Positions 34,054-43,262 of a stretch of DNA of 64,000 nucleotides are shown in pieces. Every line of letters begins with the position of its first letter. The first letter of the stretch is position 1. The notes under the pieces are model-generated. The model was not told the DNA's origin. It worked only from the letters and a program-made list of their open reading frames with translations, and made no database searches. The stretch is from Fasciola hepatica (Eukaryota > Platyhelminthes > Trematoda > Plagiorchiida > Fasciolidae): the NCBI GenBank assembly GCA_948099385.1, contig CANUEZ040000020.1, positions 2,326,501 through 2,390,500 on the forward strand. Reading direction: 5' to 3'. Position numbers and translations under genes: made by a program.

Positions 34054-36048
34054 ATGAAATATTACTTCGTGAAATATTGTTGTGTCCATCGGCGTCGAAA
34101 AGGTGGAGGTGGTTCAAGGTTAGAATAATTGTTTGTTAATGTTTGACTTCATTGTAGATACAAAAACCTGGATTGCGGAGCATTCGTCACTTTGGTCGCC
34201 CAAGGAACTGGATATCGTGTCGCAAAGTGGTGCATGGTCCATAGTCATAGGTTCCAAGTAGGAAATCCTAGTTTATATGTAGCTAACCGAAGGCTGACAG
34301 CTTTTCAAGAGTCGGTGATGTTTAACTTGATGGATACGTTCCATAATACTGCTGAATTAAGGGAATATACTAGTCGCATGTTCAATAGGCGTCTGAATAG
34401 CATGGACTTTCGGTCTATACGTGTCCGTCACAGTCACGATGCTCGTGGTAACGTAATTAGGGTTAAAGAATTGCTGGAAGGTAAAGGCATTAGCCCGGTA
34501 ATACACGAGGAGAATATAGTTAGGTTCCTTTTCTTCATACCCATGGAGGTGATTCCGGTTCCTCGCAGATGCAGCCAGGTGATTCTAGCGGACGCTACTC
34601 ATCAAATGAACTGCAACGGCTACGTATTATGGCACGTAATGATAGTGGACGAAACAGGCTTAGGCCGTAGCATTCTGTATGCTTTGCTGCCCAATGAAAG
34701 CACTGCAAGCTACAGACAAGCCTTGGGTTTTCTGCGTGAATACCTGCCCGCAACTAGGGAATGTAAAACAATAGTGGTAGATCGTAGTCTCGCTCAGTTA
34801 AACGGGTTCAAGACTCACTATCCTGAAGCCCAGATAGTGTTCTGCCGGTTTCACGTGTTGCAAGACATGAGAAAACGGTGCAACCATCTAGTTGCAGCAA
34901 CGACTTTAGAAAAGGATCGTGTTTTCCAGTGGATGCGTAACATGGTGTTCGCAAGCAGCGAGTCCGCATTCGAACGATTTCGGGCTGCTATTCAGGCCCG
35001 CAGCTCTGAGGCAATGGGTTACTTAGTAAGAACGTGGATGCCGTTTAAGGATTGCTGGGAGGGTTACAAGGTAAGGCAGGTATTAACTTTGGGTAATTTT
35101 ACAACCGATAGAGTGGAAACCGAAAATAGGCATCTTAAGACGGGACTGTCACCTAGGTCAACCTTTTTCCAGGTCTGTGACAGAATTCTGAAGCGGGTAG
35201 CATCCTTGAGAGAAGTCTCGCAGGGTAGACTTGGTAAGGACCAAATGTCCATATGCAAGTTCCGTAATGTGCCACATTGGTTGAAACCCGTGTTCGGCAA
35301 GCTAACCGTATTTGCCCGTAGCGTTCTCCTTCGCCACCTGCATACAGTGACCATCACTGGCATATCTTATGTAAAACGCAAGTGGCTTGTAACAAATAGT
35401 AGAGGCTCCTCCGTTAGGGTAACCGGCGGCAGAGTGCCACACTGCGACTGTCCGTTCAGTCGCCAGGGGTTGCTGCCTTGCGTTCACGTGTTGCACGTTG
35501 CTCGTGACACTAATGTCGACCTTTCTACGCCAGTCAATAATCGCTGGTCAGAAGATTGTATGGAGGTGATAACCCTAGCCGGTGGAGACACCATCATCTC
35601 GCAAGCGTCGAAGTCTACAATAACCACCAAGGCGCAGAAGCTGCGGGAGGGCGAAGATATCGGTAGAGATATTGCCGCGGCATTGGCAAATCTTGAGGAG
35701 GAAAACTACAGAACGGCTAGAGCCCAGCTGAGGTTGTTACCAGACGTAATAGGCTTGTGGCCAAACGTTAGACTGTGCTACGAGCATCCAGAAAAAGAAG
35801 GCGTAGAACGAATAACACACCGGTCGGATATCGCCACTATGTTCGGCCGAGAGAAAGAGACCCGAGAAATATTAGAATGTCCCACAACTTCCAGTACAGC
35901 TGACGAGTATGTCTTACGGTCGGAACCGCCGATAAGAGATTTAACCGTAAAACAGGGAACAACGTCTAGAAGGAAACCGTTAATGGAAGTTCGGTTTACC
36001 GACGAGAGCGATATTCAGGTTATAGGAAACCCTTTGCAGCGTATCTAG
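34054..36048 (+). CDS. MULE transposase (two exons)
   Basis: Exon 2 (34158-36048) is open for 630 codons but lacks an ATG in its first residues. A short exon 34054-34118, joined over the GT-AG intron 34119-34157, supplies an ATG and keeps the frame, giving about 651 residues. The exon junction completes a Cys/His zinc region (YCCVH, then LDCGAF, WCMVHSH) like the FAR1/WRKY-GCM DNA-binding domain of MULEs. Numbering from 34192: catalytic D134 (LADATH), D198 (VVDRS), CRFHV at 218-222, and E309 (DRVETENRHLK); the SWIM zinc finger C418-D-C420...C430-V-H432 follows. It should cut and rejoin transposon ends in the nucleus. No lesion is seen up to the TAG. Exon 1 is my inference; the rest is clear. 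Confidence 0.88.
34119..34157 (+). other. Predicted 39-nt intron in the transposase gene
   Basis: Begins GTTAGAATAA after ...GGTTCAAG and ends TTCATTGTAG before ATACAAAAAC. Removing it joins an arginine codon (AG|A) and leaves both sides in frame. It contains in-frame stops. Introns of 30-40 nt are well known in flatworms. Confidence 0.65.
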
Positions 36049-36279
36049 TTCCGCCAACATCGGACAACTACGGCCAACCAATTCCGGATAGCAAACAAGA
36101 AACGAAAACGGGACAGGCCGGCGTCTCCGATCAACAAAGACGTTTGCAGCGTTTGCCGGCGAGAGGACGAGGACGTTCAATGGGTTCAGTGACAAACGTG
36201 TGGCCGATGGGCACATTATCAGTGAGCAGGTTTCACCAACGAGGACGACTACACTTGTGTGCATTGTCTTGCGAGGTGA
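36049..36279 (+). pseudogene. In-frame PHD finger remnant downstream of the transposase
   Basis: Continuing the transposase frame past TAG, 77 codons lead to a basic stretch (NKKRKRDRP) and then CSVC-x12-[UGA]-QTC-GRWAH-YQ-[UGA]-x10-CVHC, ending with UGA at 36277-36279. Spacings fit a C4HC3 PHD finger exactly, with two UGA codons (36190-36192, 36223-36225) occupying ligand positions 3 and 6, where cysteine is expected. TGT or TGC to TGA is a single-base change, so decay is the simplest reading; recoding is the alternative. Confidence 0.7.
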
Positions 36280-36454
36280 ACGTGGTCCAAAGAGATTGAC
36301 AAAAGGCCCTATCCAGGGCCGCCGCATTATGATTCCTACCATATTGGCTTTTGTCTTCCTTATTGATTTTTTATTTGGGCTAGCACAACTAGGTCGTCAT
36401 GGCACGTATTCGTTTCGTGAGTCTTCTTTTGCGCAAGTGAATACTGGATGGTAG

Positions 36455-36456
<2 letters not shown>

Positions 36457-36506
<50 letters not shown>
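36457..36506. repeat. (TA)n microsatellite in the MULE
   Basis: About 50 bp of TA dinucleotide. More TA/TATG-rich runs fill 36580-36728 and 36769-36818. Confidence 0.95.
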
Positions 36507-36509
<3 letters not shown>

Positions 36510-36540
36510 TACGTATGTATATATACAGCCCAGTCCTATT

Positions 36541-36768
36541 GGACGTACGTCGAGCGATGGCCGGAAACGTTACCATTTAAGTTTATATATATATATACAT
36601 ATATATATATACATATGTATATATATTTGTTTATACATATGTACATATACACATATACATACATATATATGTATATCTTTATACATATGTATGTATGTAT
36701 ATAGAAATACATATAGATATGTACATACGGACGTACGTCCAGCGATGGCCGGAAAAGTTACCACTTAT
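36541..36768 (+). repeat. Direct repeat with palindromic GGACGTACGTCC core
   Basis: 36541-36580 and 36729-36768 share a ~40-bp unit (GGACGTACGTC, then AGCGATGGCCGGAAA, then GTTACCA) with an offset of 188 bp, separated by TA-rich microsatellite. Two units of a minisatellite-like array in the MULE 3' region. Confidence 0.8.
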
Positions 36769-36818
36769 GTATACATATATATATATATATATATATTTAT
36801 AGATATGTATGTATGTAT

Positions 36819-37257
36819 GACGGTGCGGCCTAGTAGCCCACGTCCTAGTGTATAATGTTTAAGGTACCAGACTTGTATTGTTCCTGGCGAACCACATCTA
36901 CGAAGGATCGTTTGACATTTCTTTACATTCCCCAATTTATGTAGTTCCAAAAAGGTATCCATTTTGCAATACAAATGGACATTCTGGCAGATACATAAGA
37001 AACAGTCGGTAGACCAATTTCATAATTTTTTTACGACCTATTATGCCTTACGGCATTAACCGTAAATTGCTATTTTCGCGGGTCCAACGGGGTATGAATT
37101 TTGGAACAAGACGCAACATTTAGGCAGATATGAGCGGAGTTGGCGGCAGACTAAAACCGCCATTACATCATTCAAATTTAGCGGGGTGATGTGTTCGGTG
37201 ACCTTGCTCACCGGCGCCCGTTCAAATCCCATTGTGGTAGTTTCATTCATCGTTACC
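36819..37257. other. MULE 3' non-coding region
   Basis: No open frame of note. It carries the 3' terminal inverted motif near 37230-37257. Confidence 0.5.
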
Positions 37258-37266
37258 GATTTATTT
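37258..37266. repeat. MULE target-site duplication, right
   Basis: GATTTATTT, immediately followed by LTR sequence that matches 42014 onward. Confidence 0.93.
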
Positions 37267-37402
37267 ACAGCCTTTTTGTATTACGCGGTGGTGACAACCA
37301 AAAGGTGTGTGTTTTACATTAAAACGTCGGTACAACAAAGGAGTGTCGCACCAAGGGTCGTTGAAAATCATGGAAAAAGTCGGAAATGTACAGGTACCTA
37401 CA
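37258..37402 (-). repeat. 3' LTR of the gypsy element, proximal part
   Basis: Continues the LTR after the MULE: 37258-37266 is the second GATTTATTT, and 37267-37402 matches 42014-42149, ending GTACCTACA. Confidence 0.92.
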
Positions 37403-37405
37403 CAA

Positions 37406-37415
37406 CTCCCCCGCC
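37406..37415 (-). other. Polypurine tract of the gypsy element
   Basis: On the minus strand GGCGGGGGAG lies three bases from the start of the 3' LTR, the expected place for plus-strand priming. Confidence 0.6.
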
Positions 37416-37486
37416 AGAGCGTTTGTTGTAGAAAATAAACGCTCGATAGAAAAATAGAAAGAAGAAACGGTTATCGAAAGAAAACG

Positions 37487-38859
37487 TCAACTAACAAAGT
37501 CTTGAAATCTGACAGGATGTCGAACGTTTCTGCCGGATCGGCGGGTTACCAGGGAAGGTTTTTGCTGTGGTGGTGCTGGCGGGTGTGGTGTAGTGTCTGG
37601 TGTGATGATAGAGGGTGGATCATCAACAAGAATTGTTGGTGGTGTTTCTGTGGATGGTGATGGTGTCGGTATTGCTGGTGACGGAGGTGTACCAAAATAC
37701 GCGGGTTTCAATCTATCAACGGAAACAGTGTCTGGCTTATCGGCTTTTTGAACCACGAAATATTTGTCTGTACGACTAAGCACCTTAAATGGACCGTCAT
37801 ACGGTGGTGTGAGCGGTTTCCGAACAGCATCGTTAAGAATAAAAATGAAAGGTGACTTATATAGATCATTATGTACAAAAACGTGTGTGGATGACGAGCG
37901 ACTGGGTGTTGGACGAAGGTGTGACATACGGTCTTTGAGTTGTTGGACAAATTGGGATGGGTTAGGACTGGCATCGGTGCTGGGTTGAACATACTCACCT
38001 GGAAGGCATATGGTGGTACCGGAAATGAGTTCAGCCGACGTGCTGTGGAGGTCGTCTTTGACTGATGACCGCAGACCTAAGAGAACTAGTGGCAGGTTGT
38101 CGCTCCAGTTATTGGGGTTTGGCTGTGACGTCAGTGCTGCTTTAAGTTGACGGTGTAGGCGCTCTACCATGCCATTGGACGAAGGATGGTATGCAGTTGT
38201 TGTGATGTGTTTACAGCCAAGCAGTTTAGTGAACTCACGAAACAAAGTCGATTGGAATGGGCTGCCACGGTCTGTGGTGACGGTAGACGGTACACCAAAT
38301 GTAGCAATCCAGTGTTGGAGTAGTACTTTCGCAATGTTTTCTGCTGAAGTGTCTGAAATGTGTACTGCAACTGGCCAGCGTGTGAAACGATTAACAACGG
38401 TTAATAGGTGGGTATGTCCATTTGATGGTGCTAGTGGACCAACAAGCTCGACGTGAATATGTGTGAAACTGACGTCGGGAACGGTGAACGCACTGGGAGG
38501 GGAAAATTGTGGCGGTGGACTTTGTTTCTCTGACATTGTAAACACTGTTTAGTCCATAATGCAATGTCAGAATTCATACTGGGCCAAACAAATCTGGCAG
38601 AAATAAGTTTGCGAGATGCACGGATACCAGGATGGGAACGAGAATGAAAACGATCGAAAAGGATCTTCCTGTAGCAAGTTGGAACGATAGGACGAGGGTT
38701 TCCTGTAGACCAGTCACATAGGACTGTGCCATCGGCTGAAGGTAGGGGAGAATCCTTGAGCTGGAGTGTGGAGGATGTGCGCAGTTCGGGCAAGGATGGA
38801 TCATCACGCTGGGGGTTTGCCAGTTCCATAACAACGAACTTTGTCTGCACCGTGCTGAT
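37487..38859 (-). pseudogene. CsRn1-like Pol: integrase
   Basis: The HHCC zinc domain is in the first frame (RFHSRSHPGIRASRKLI, CLQCQRNK). After a shift near 38540 the 352-codon frame carries the core: HIHVELVGPLAPSNGH, TDRGSPFQS and HPSSNGMVERLHRQLK. The first catalytic Asp (normally HVDLVGP) is Glu; the second Asp and the final Glu are present. The GPFKVL and VSVDRLKPAY chromatin-side blocks follow, then a proline-rich tail ending in RSGRNVRHPVRFQDFV, typical of this group. Confidence 0.88.
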
Positions 38860-39594
38860 GTCAGGTCTGGATAATGCATCAGCCACAACATTATCAACTC
38901 CACGCACGTAGCGGATGTCTGTTGTGAACTGAGAAATATAGTCCAAATAGCGGATATCTCTGGGTGAATGTCGGTCAGGCTTGGCATGAAGTGCGTGTGT
39001 CAGGGGTTTGTGGTCAGTGTGCACACGAAATTGTCGTCCTTCCAAAAGATGACGGAAATGACGGATGGACAAGTAAATAGCTAGGAGTTCATGAGAAAAC
39101 GTGCTGTATTTTGTTTGTGCCGCCTGGAGCTTTTGCGAGAAGGCTAAGGGCTGTAATTAGTTGTCCACTATTTGGTGTAGCACTGCACCGACTGCAGTAT
39201 TTGATGCATCGGTCGTTAGGACTAACTCAGTATTTGGATCCGAATGTGGATGGTGCAGCATGGTGGCATCTGCGAGAGCTTTTTTGGCTTCTGTGAAAGC
39301 TGTTTCGGCCTCGGGAGTGAGATCGATCGTCTTGACGTTGGACTTGAGAAGATCGCTCAAAGGTGAAACGATGGTCGCGCAATGGGGAATGAAGCGACGG
39401 TAGTAGTTCGAAATTCCCAAGAAACGTCGTAACTGTGTGATCGTTTGAGGTGCAGGAAATGACAGGATGCTGCGCACCTTATCTGGGAGGGGTGTCAAAC
39501 CCTTTTGATCGATATGGTGCCCGAGAAAGTCGAGGGACGGAACGCCGAACACGCATTTACTAGGGTTCAGTTGAAGTCCGTATTGTTGGAAACG
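38860..39594 (-). pseudogene. CsRn1-like Pol: RT thumb and RNase H
   Basis: The same frame after the stop gives LDFLGHHI, RRFLGISNYYRRFI and LVLTTDASNTAVGAVL (RNase H first Asp). A TAA at about 39159 interrupts after IVDN; the frame continues with YSTFSHELLAIYLSIRHF (catalytic Glu), FRVHTDHKPL (Asp) and VADALSRPD (final Asp). All four RNase H acidic residues are visible. Confidence 0.85.
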
Positions 39595-40689
39595 TTAAAA
39601 GAGTTGACGCAAGTGGCTGGCATGCTCCGATGGAGAGGCGCTGGCAATTATGATGTCGTCGATGTAGCCAAACGCGGAGGGTAGACCTCGAAGCACTTCA
39701 GCGACGAATCGTTGGAACGTCTGGGCAGCGTTTCTCAATCCAAATGGCATGCGAATGAACTCGAACAGGCCAAAAGGCGTGGTGATGGCTGTTTTGGAAA
39801 TGTCTTCTTCGGCCACGGGGATTTGGTGATATGCATTTACGAGGTCAACCTTGGAAAAGATTGTCTTCCCAGAGAGGTTCTGTGCAAAATCATGAATGTG
39901 TGGGATCGGGTACCTGTCGGGGACGGTGATGTTGTTGAGAGCACGGTAGTCTCCACAGGGTCTCCAATCACCAGATGATTTTGGAACCATGTGCAAGGGC
40001 GAGGCCCATGGGCTTGAAGACGGTCGAATGATGCCAAGATTCATCATATGTTCGAATTCAAGGCGTGCGATACGGAGTTTGTCGGCGTTGAGTCGTCGTG
40101 GTTGAAAGTGGACAGGTTGGCCTTTTGTGGCGATGTGGTGCTGCACAGCATGAGAGACTGGGTCGGTGAACTGACACGGTTTGGTGAGGGATGGAAACTC
40201 CTTCAAAATGTCAGCAAACGGTGATTGCGGGATCGCCAGCCGAATACCCAGAGAGTTGGTGCATTTACCAATGCCGACTGTATAAAGTTTGGTTGTGGTG
40301 TCTAACAGCTTGCGATTTTTGAGGTCCACTGTTAGGCCAAAGTGTGAGAGGAAATCCGCGCCAATAATGGGAGTCTGAACATCTGCCTGGATGAAAACCC
40401 ATTGAAAAGAGCGTCGGAGGCCTAAATCAATAGTGATGGACCGTTGGCCGAATGTAGCAGTAGTTGTTGTGTTTGCTGCTTGCAGTGTAAAGTGAGATGG
40501 TTTGAGGCTGTGATGTTTGGGTGGGGGGATTACACTGATCTCGGCGCCGGTATCAATGAGGAATCGGAGACCACTGGATCGGCCAACGATATAAAATAGG
40601 CGACTTTCATGTGGAGGGCCAGCCGAAGCCGTCGCCGTTACTGGCTGGCCTGATCGTTTGACTGCGGGGTGGAAGTGCGGAATGAACAT
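39595..40689 (-). pseudogene. CsRn1-like Pol: protease and reverse transcriptase
   Basis: The 364-codon frame starts with ATG at 40687-40689, overlapping the Gag zinc motif in the -1 frame. The retropepsin follows: [14 protein letters not shown] (active-site DTG) and [13 protein letters not shown]. The RT follows: [44 protein letters not shown] and YIDDIIIAS (catalytic box intact). It stops at 39595 with TAA after LRQLF; the same frame continues past the stop (RFQQYGLQLNPSKCVFG), so one nonsense mutation separates it from the rest. Confidence 0.9.
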
Positions 40690-41530
40690 GGAGGATCACA
40701 GTGGCGTGCCTTGGAGCCTAATGTGCGGTGGTACCAACACCAGATTTGTAATCGGCGGTTTCTGGACCGTGATCTAGGTCGATGAGGTACTTCGGCAGAC
40801 ACAGATCGATGAGTAGTAAATGCGTTTCACATTGCACTGACCTGATTGCACAACATGCGAACGGTTCCTTTTAGGTCCGCAATGTCCTTATCGATACGCG
40901 CGTGATGAGATGGTGAATCAGGACTGCGAGAAACGTCACCACGGCGATCTGGGGCAGGAACTTGTAATGCCATAGGGGATTCGTGTGTCGGAGTGGTTTC
41001 GGAGGGTGATGTCATGTGAACGCAAGGTCTACCAGCCGGGTAGCATTCCATTATTCTATCGGCGTGTTGCTCAACCTTGTCAAGTGGAGTAGTGGGTTCC
41101 AGCATTGACAGGACCTGCTGCATCGGGAGAGGTATTTTATCAACCCATATCTCCCTGAAAATGGCGTCGTCCATTTGCCGTCCAGCCAGCAGCGACCGCA
41201 TGTGGCGCATAAGCTGGGACGGAGTTTGGTCTCCGAGCTCCACCGACGTGAACAGTTCACGGAGCATTTTCCGGCTGATTTTCCGGTACGCTGAATGACT
41301 GCTTCCTTAAGCTTCGTGTAAGGAGCTTCTGGTGGAATGGGATCGAGGAGATCTTCCACGTCAAAGGGAAGTGCTTGGACAACGTGAGAGTATTTCACGC
41401 GCTCGCTGGTTATACGTCGAGTGGCAAATACGGCTTCTATTTGTCGAAACCACACTCGAGGGTTGGTCGGGGCAAAAACGGGCAGTTTGAGAGCAACCGC
41501 GTGGATGTCAATAGATCCGCTGTCAGACAT
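40686..41530 (-). pseudogene. CsRn1-like Gag, frameshifted
   Basis: The amino part (41530 to about 41268) reads MSDSGSIDIHAVALKLPVF, a W-F block (RVWFRQIEAVFATRRI) and VVQALPFDVEDLLD, typical of this Gag clade. A shift near 41267 leads to the frame 40827-41267 with LRELFTSVELGDQTPSQLMRH and PLPMQQVLSML. A stop at 40827-40829 precedes the nucleocapsid motif [18 protein letters not shown] (40686-40739), which is C-x2-H-x9-C-x3-C. This CHCC spacing is the established hallmark of CsRn1-clade Gag. Pol begins in the -1 frame overlapping its last cysteine codon. Confidence 0.85.
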
Positions 41531-41594
41531 GGTGAGTGGTGTGGAAATTGGACCAAAAGAATCAAGCTAGTGTCAAAGGATGGAAAAACAACCT

Positions 41595-41604
41595 GGGCTC
41601 ACCA
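41595..41604 (-). other. Primer-binding site candidate
   Basis: On the minus strand the 5' LTR is followed after 4 bases by TGGTGAGCCC, i.e. TGG plus an acceptor-stem complement, as expected for a tRNA primer. CsRn1-clade elements are known for priming by tRNA-Trp; whether this tRNA is Trp here is not shown. A degenerate copy is at 58233-58242 in the second CsRn1-like element. Confidence 0.6.
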
Positions 41605-41608
41605 ATTT

Positions 41609-42149
41609 TGTAGCGTACTACTCTGTCTATATGGTACACCAAATGAATGTCAACAATATCTAAGACGACACTAGGAAACTAAGATGGGCGGAGGAGTGTG
41701 CGGTGACAAAAAGGCTAAAAGGGTATGTACATTAAGAATTAAAATGAAACAAAAGGTGTGACCCAAACTCACAGTTGTTCAATGTTCTTGTGATCAGGAG
41801 ATGAGTGCCGAAGAGTCAATATCCGCCAATGTCTTCCGTTCAGTTCGGTCTGACAGCCATCCGTTGGACAGAACAGGATGGTATTGAGCGAAGTGCCAAG
41901 AGACGCCGTTGAAGCTTCTAAAATGTTTGTTTCACTCAGTTAGTTCCGACCGATATGATTCCAAGACACTCCAAACCAGAAGATGAGACCGTGCCAGAAT
42001 GAAAGATTTATTTGCAGCCTTTTTGTATTACGCGGTGGTGACAACCAAAAGGTGTGTGTTTTACATTAAAACGTCGGTACAACAAAGGAGTGTCGCACCA
42101 AGGGACGTTGAAAATCATGGAGAAATTCGGAAAGGTACAGGTACCTACA
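41609..42149 (-). repeat. 5' LTR of the gypsy element, uninterrupted
   Basis: 541 bp beginning TG and ending CA on the plus strand. It provides the intact reference showing where the MULE split the other LTR (target at 42005-42013). Confidence 0.93.
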
Positions 42150-42153
42150 AGGT

Positions 42154-42588
42154 AAGCTTAAGGCTCTTGGTGTAGTAGATCCCTTGATTCTGTGGATAGA
42201 GGACTATCTAAAAGGCCGAACCTTTGCGGTACGAGTAGCACAGTCACTGTCAACTTGGCAAGTGGCAGGTAGTGGTGTTACACAAGGATCGGTTCTGGGT
42301 CCGCTCCTCTTCCTGGCCTATATCAATGACCTGCCACCAGTTTTTCAATCACCGTGTCTCATTTACGCAGACGATCTAATGATCTGGCGCACGATTACAT
42401 CATACGCCGACGAGCTCGTTCTTCAGGAGGACATCAGAGCCCTTGAGAGACGGTCAGATCTGTGGTCACTACCAGTCAACACCGACAAGTGTGCGCATAC
42501 GCGAGTAGGAGCACCGTCCAGCAGTGGGATGTACAATATACACTGGGCACCCCTTCAGCGCTCTGTCTGCGAAAAAGATCTGGGATGA
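42154..42588 (+). pseudogene. CR1 ORF2 reverse transcriptase, second part
   Basis: Resumes the CR1 frame directly after the right target duplication: KLKALGVVDPLILWIEDYLK, then GVTQGSVLGPLLF and LIYADDLMIW. The catalytic YADD box is intact. The frame ends at 42586-42588 with a stop after CEKDLG. Confidence 0.85.
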
Positions 42589-43262
42589 TGGTGGCCTCGT
42601 CACTAAAAACAAAGCACAATACTGATAGAGTCTGTTCTTCAGCGTGGAGTATCTTGGGGCCGATTACTCTTTCATTCGGCCACCTCTCACTCAACGCCTT
42701 CAAGGTGCTGTATGCAACCCATGTGCGTCCCAGGCTGGAATACGGGGGGCCAGCGGTTTTCCCTCGTACGTTGGCAGAAGTGACAAAGTTGGAAAGGTAC
42801 AGAGAGGCGCAAACCGCCTTATCGGAGGGCTACGTGGGGTCAGCTACGAAGAGCGGCTGAAGATCACGGGGCTGTTTCCAGTGGCCTATCGGAGAGTCCG
42901 GGGAGACCTGATCTTCATCAGACGTATCATCAGAGGCGACTTCGGCCCAGAACTACGTGCAGAGCTCCCTCTCCGCGGACATGGCCGTACGAGGGGACAC
43001 CCGCTAACTCTAAAGAAACTGCACTCGTTGGGCTTCCCTCTGGTGTACCGTCTATCTCGGAGGGTGACCAATCCATGGAACTCGCTGCCAGCCGAAGCGG
43101 TGGAAGAGCCCAACGACACATTGTTCAATCGACTTCTGGATGTATTTCTAAAGAGGTGTTGGGAGACACACATGAGTCTACATCACTGAGCTGTGGTGAG
43201 GAGGCTTACACGGGAGAGATACCCTCTGCCTCTATTATAACGAATGAGAATGAATGAATGAA
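42589..43262 (+). pseudogene. CR1 ORF2 carboxy end and (GAATGAAT) tail
   Basis: Pieces in three frames: LKVLYATHVRPRLEYGGPAV near 42700, YEERLKITGLFPVAYRRVRGDLI near 42845, and VTNPWNSLPAEAVE near 43063, the WNxLP ending. The frame 42644-43189 ends at a stop. The element finishes in GAATGAGAATGAATGAATGAA at 43242-43262, a short tandem tail of the kind found at CR1 3' ends. Confidence 0.75.

Larger units (their letters stand above)
33647..37257 (+). mobile_element. MULE-type DNA transposon
   Basis: A 3611-bp insertion within the gypsy 3' LTR, flanked by the perfect 9-bp duplication GATTTATTT (33638-33646 and 37258-37266); the unbroken LTR has it once (42005-42013). Nine-bp duplications and a D-D-E/SWIM transposase are characteristic of Mutator-like elements. 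The ends share an inverted motif, AACTACCACAAATG at about 33661-33674 and AACTACCACAATG (minus) near 37230-37243, so only short degenerate TIRs are visible. It is the youngest of the nested insertions. Confidence 0.93.
33243..42149 (-). mobile_element. CsRn1-like Ty3/gypsy LTR retrotransposon
   Basis: Inserted in CR1 RT with a 4-bp target duplication, AGGT (33239-33242 and 42150-42153). LTRs begin TG and end CA. Read on the minus strand the order is 5' LTR (42149-41609), a primer-binding-like site, gag, PR-RT-RNase H-INT, a purine tract, then the 3' LTR. Without the MULE the length is about 5.3 kb. The LTRs differ at roughly ten positions in about 540, so the insertion is fairly young, yet gag and pol have frame breaks and stops. 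The clade is inferred from the CHCC Gag motif. Confidence 0.93.
30447..43262 (+). mobile_element. CR1 LINE split by an LTR retrotransposon
   Basis: The CR1 halves 30447-33242 and 42150-43262 join in frame once 33243-42149 and one AGGT are removed. The LINE has ORF1 (PHD), ORF2 endonuclease, RT and a short tandem 3' tail. It already carried stops, but whether they predate the gypsy insertion cannot be told from one copy. It is the oldest of the three nested elements. Confidence 0.88.

Noticed and set aside
30447..36279. A genome-wide alternative code with UGA as Cys
   Set aside because: UGA and other stops occur at ordinary decay positions in many elements of the window (for example 54025 and 40827), so only the two PHD positions are notable.
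36507..36764. Open frames made of Tyr/Ile/His/Met over TA-rich sequence (also at 23611-23840 and 62286-62479)
   Set aside because: Translation of dinucleotide repeats, not protein-coding.
33243..42149. Integrated virus or host multi-exon gene
   Set aside because: LTRs, AGGT duplication, primer site and the gag-pol order without an envelope frame identify a Ty3/gypsy retrotransposon.
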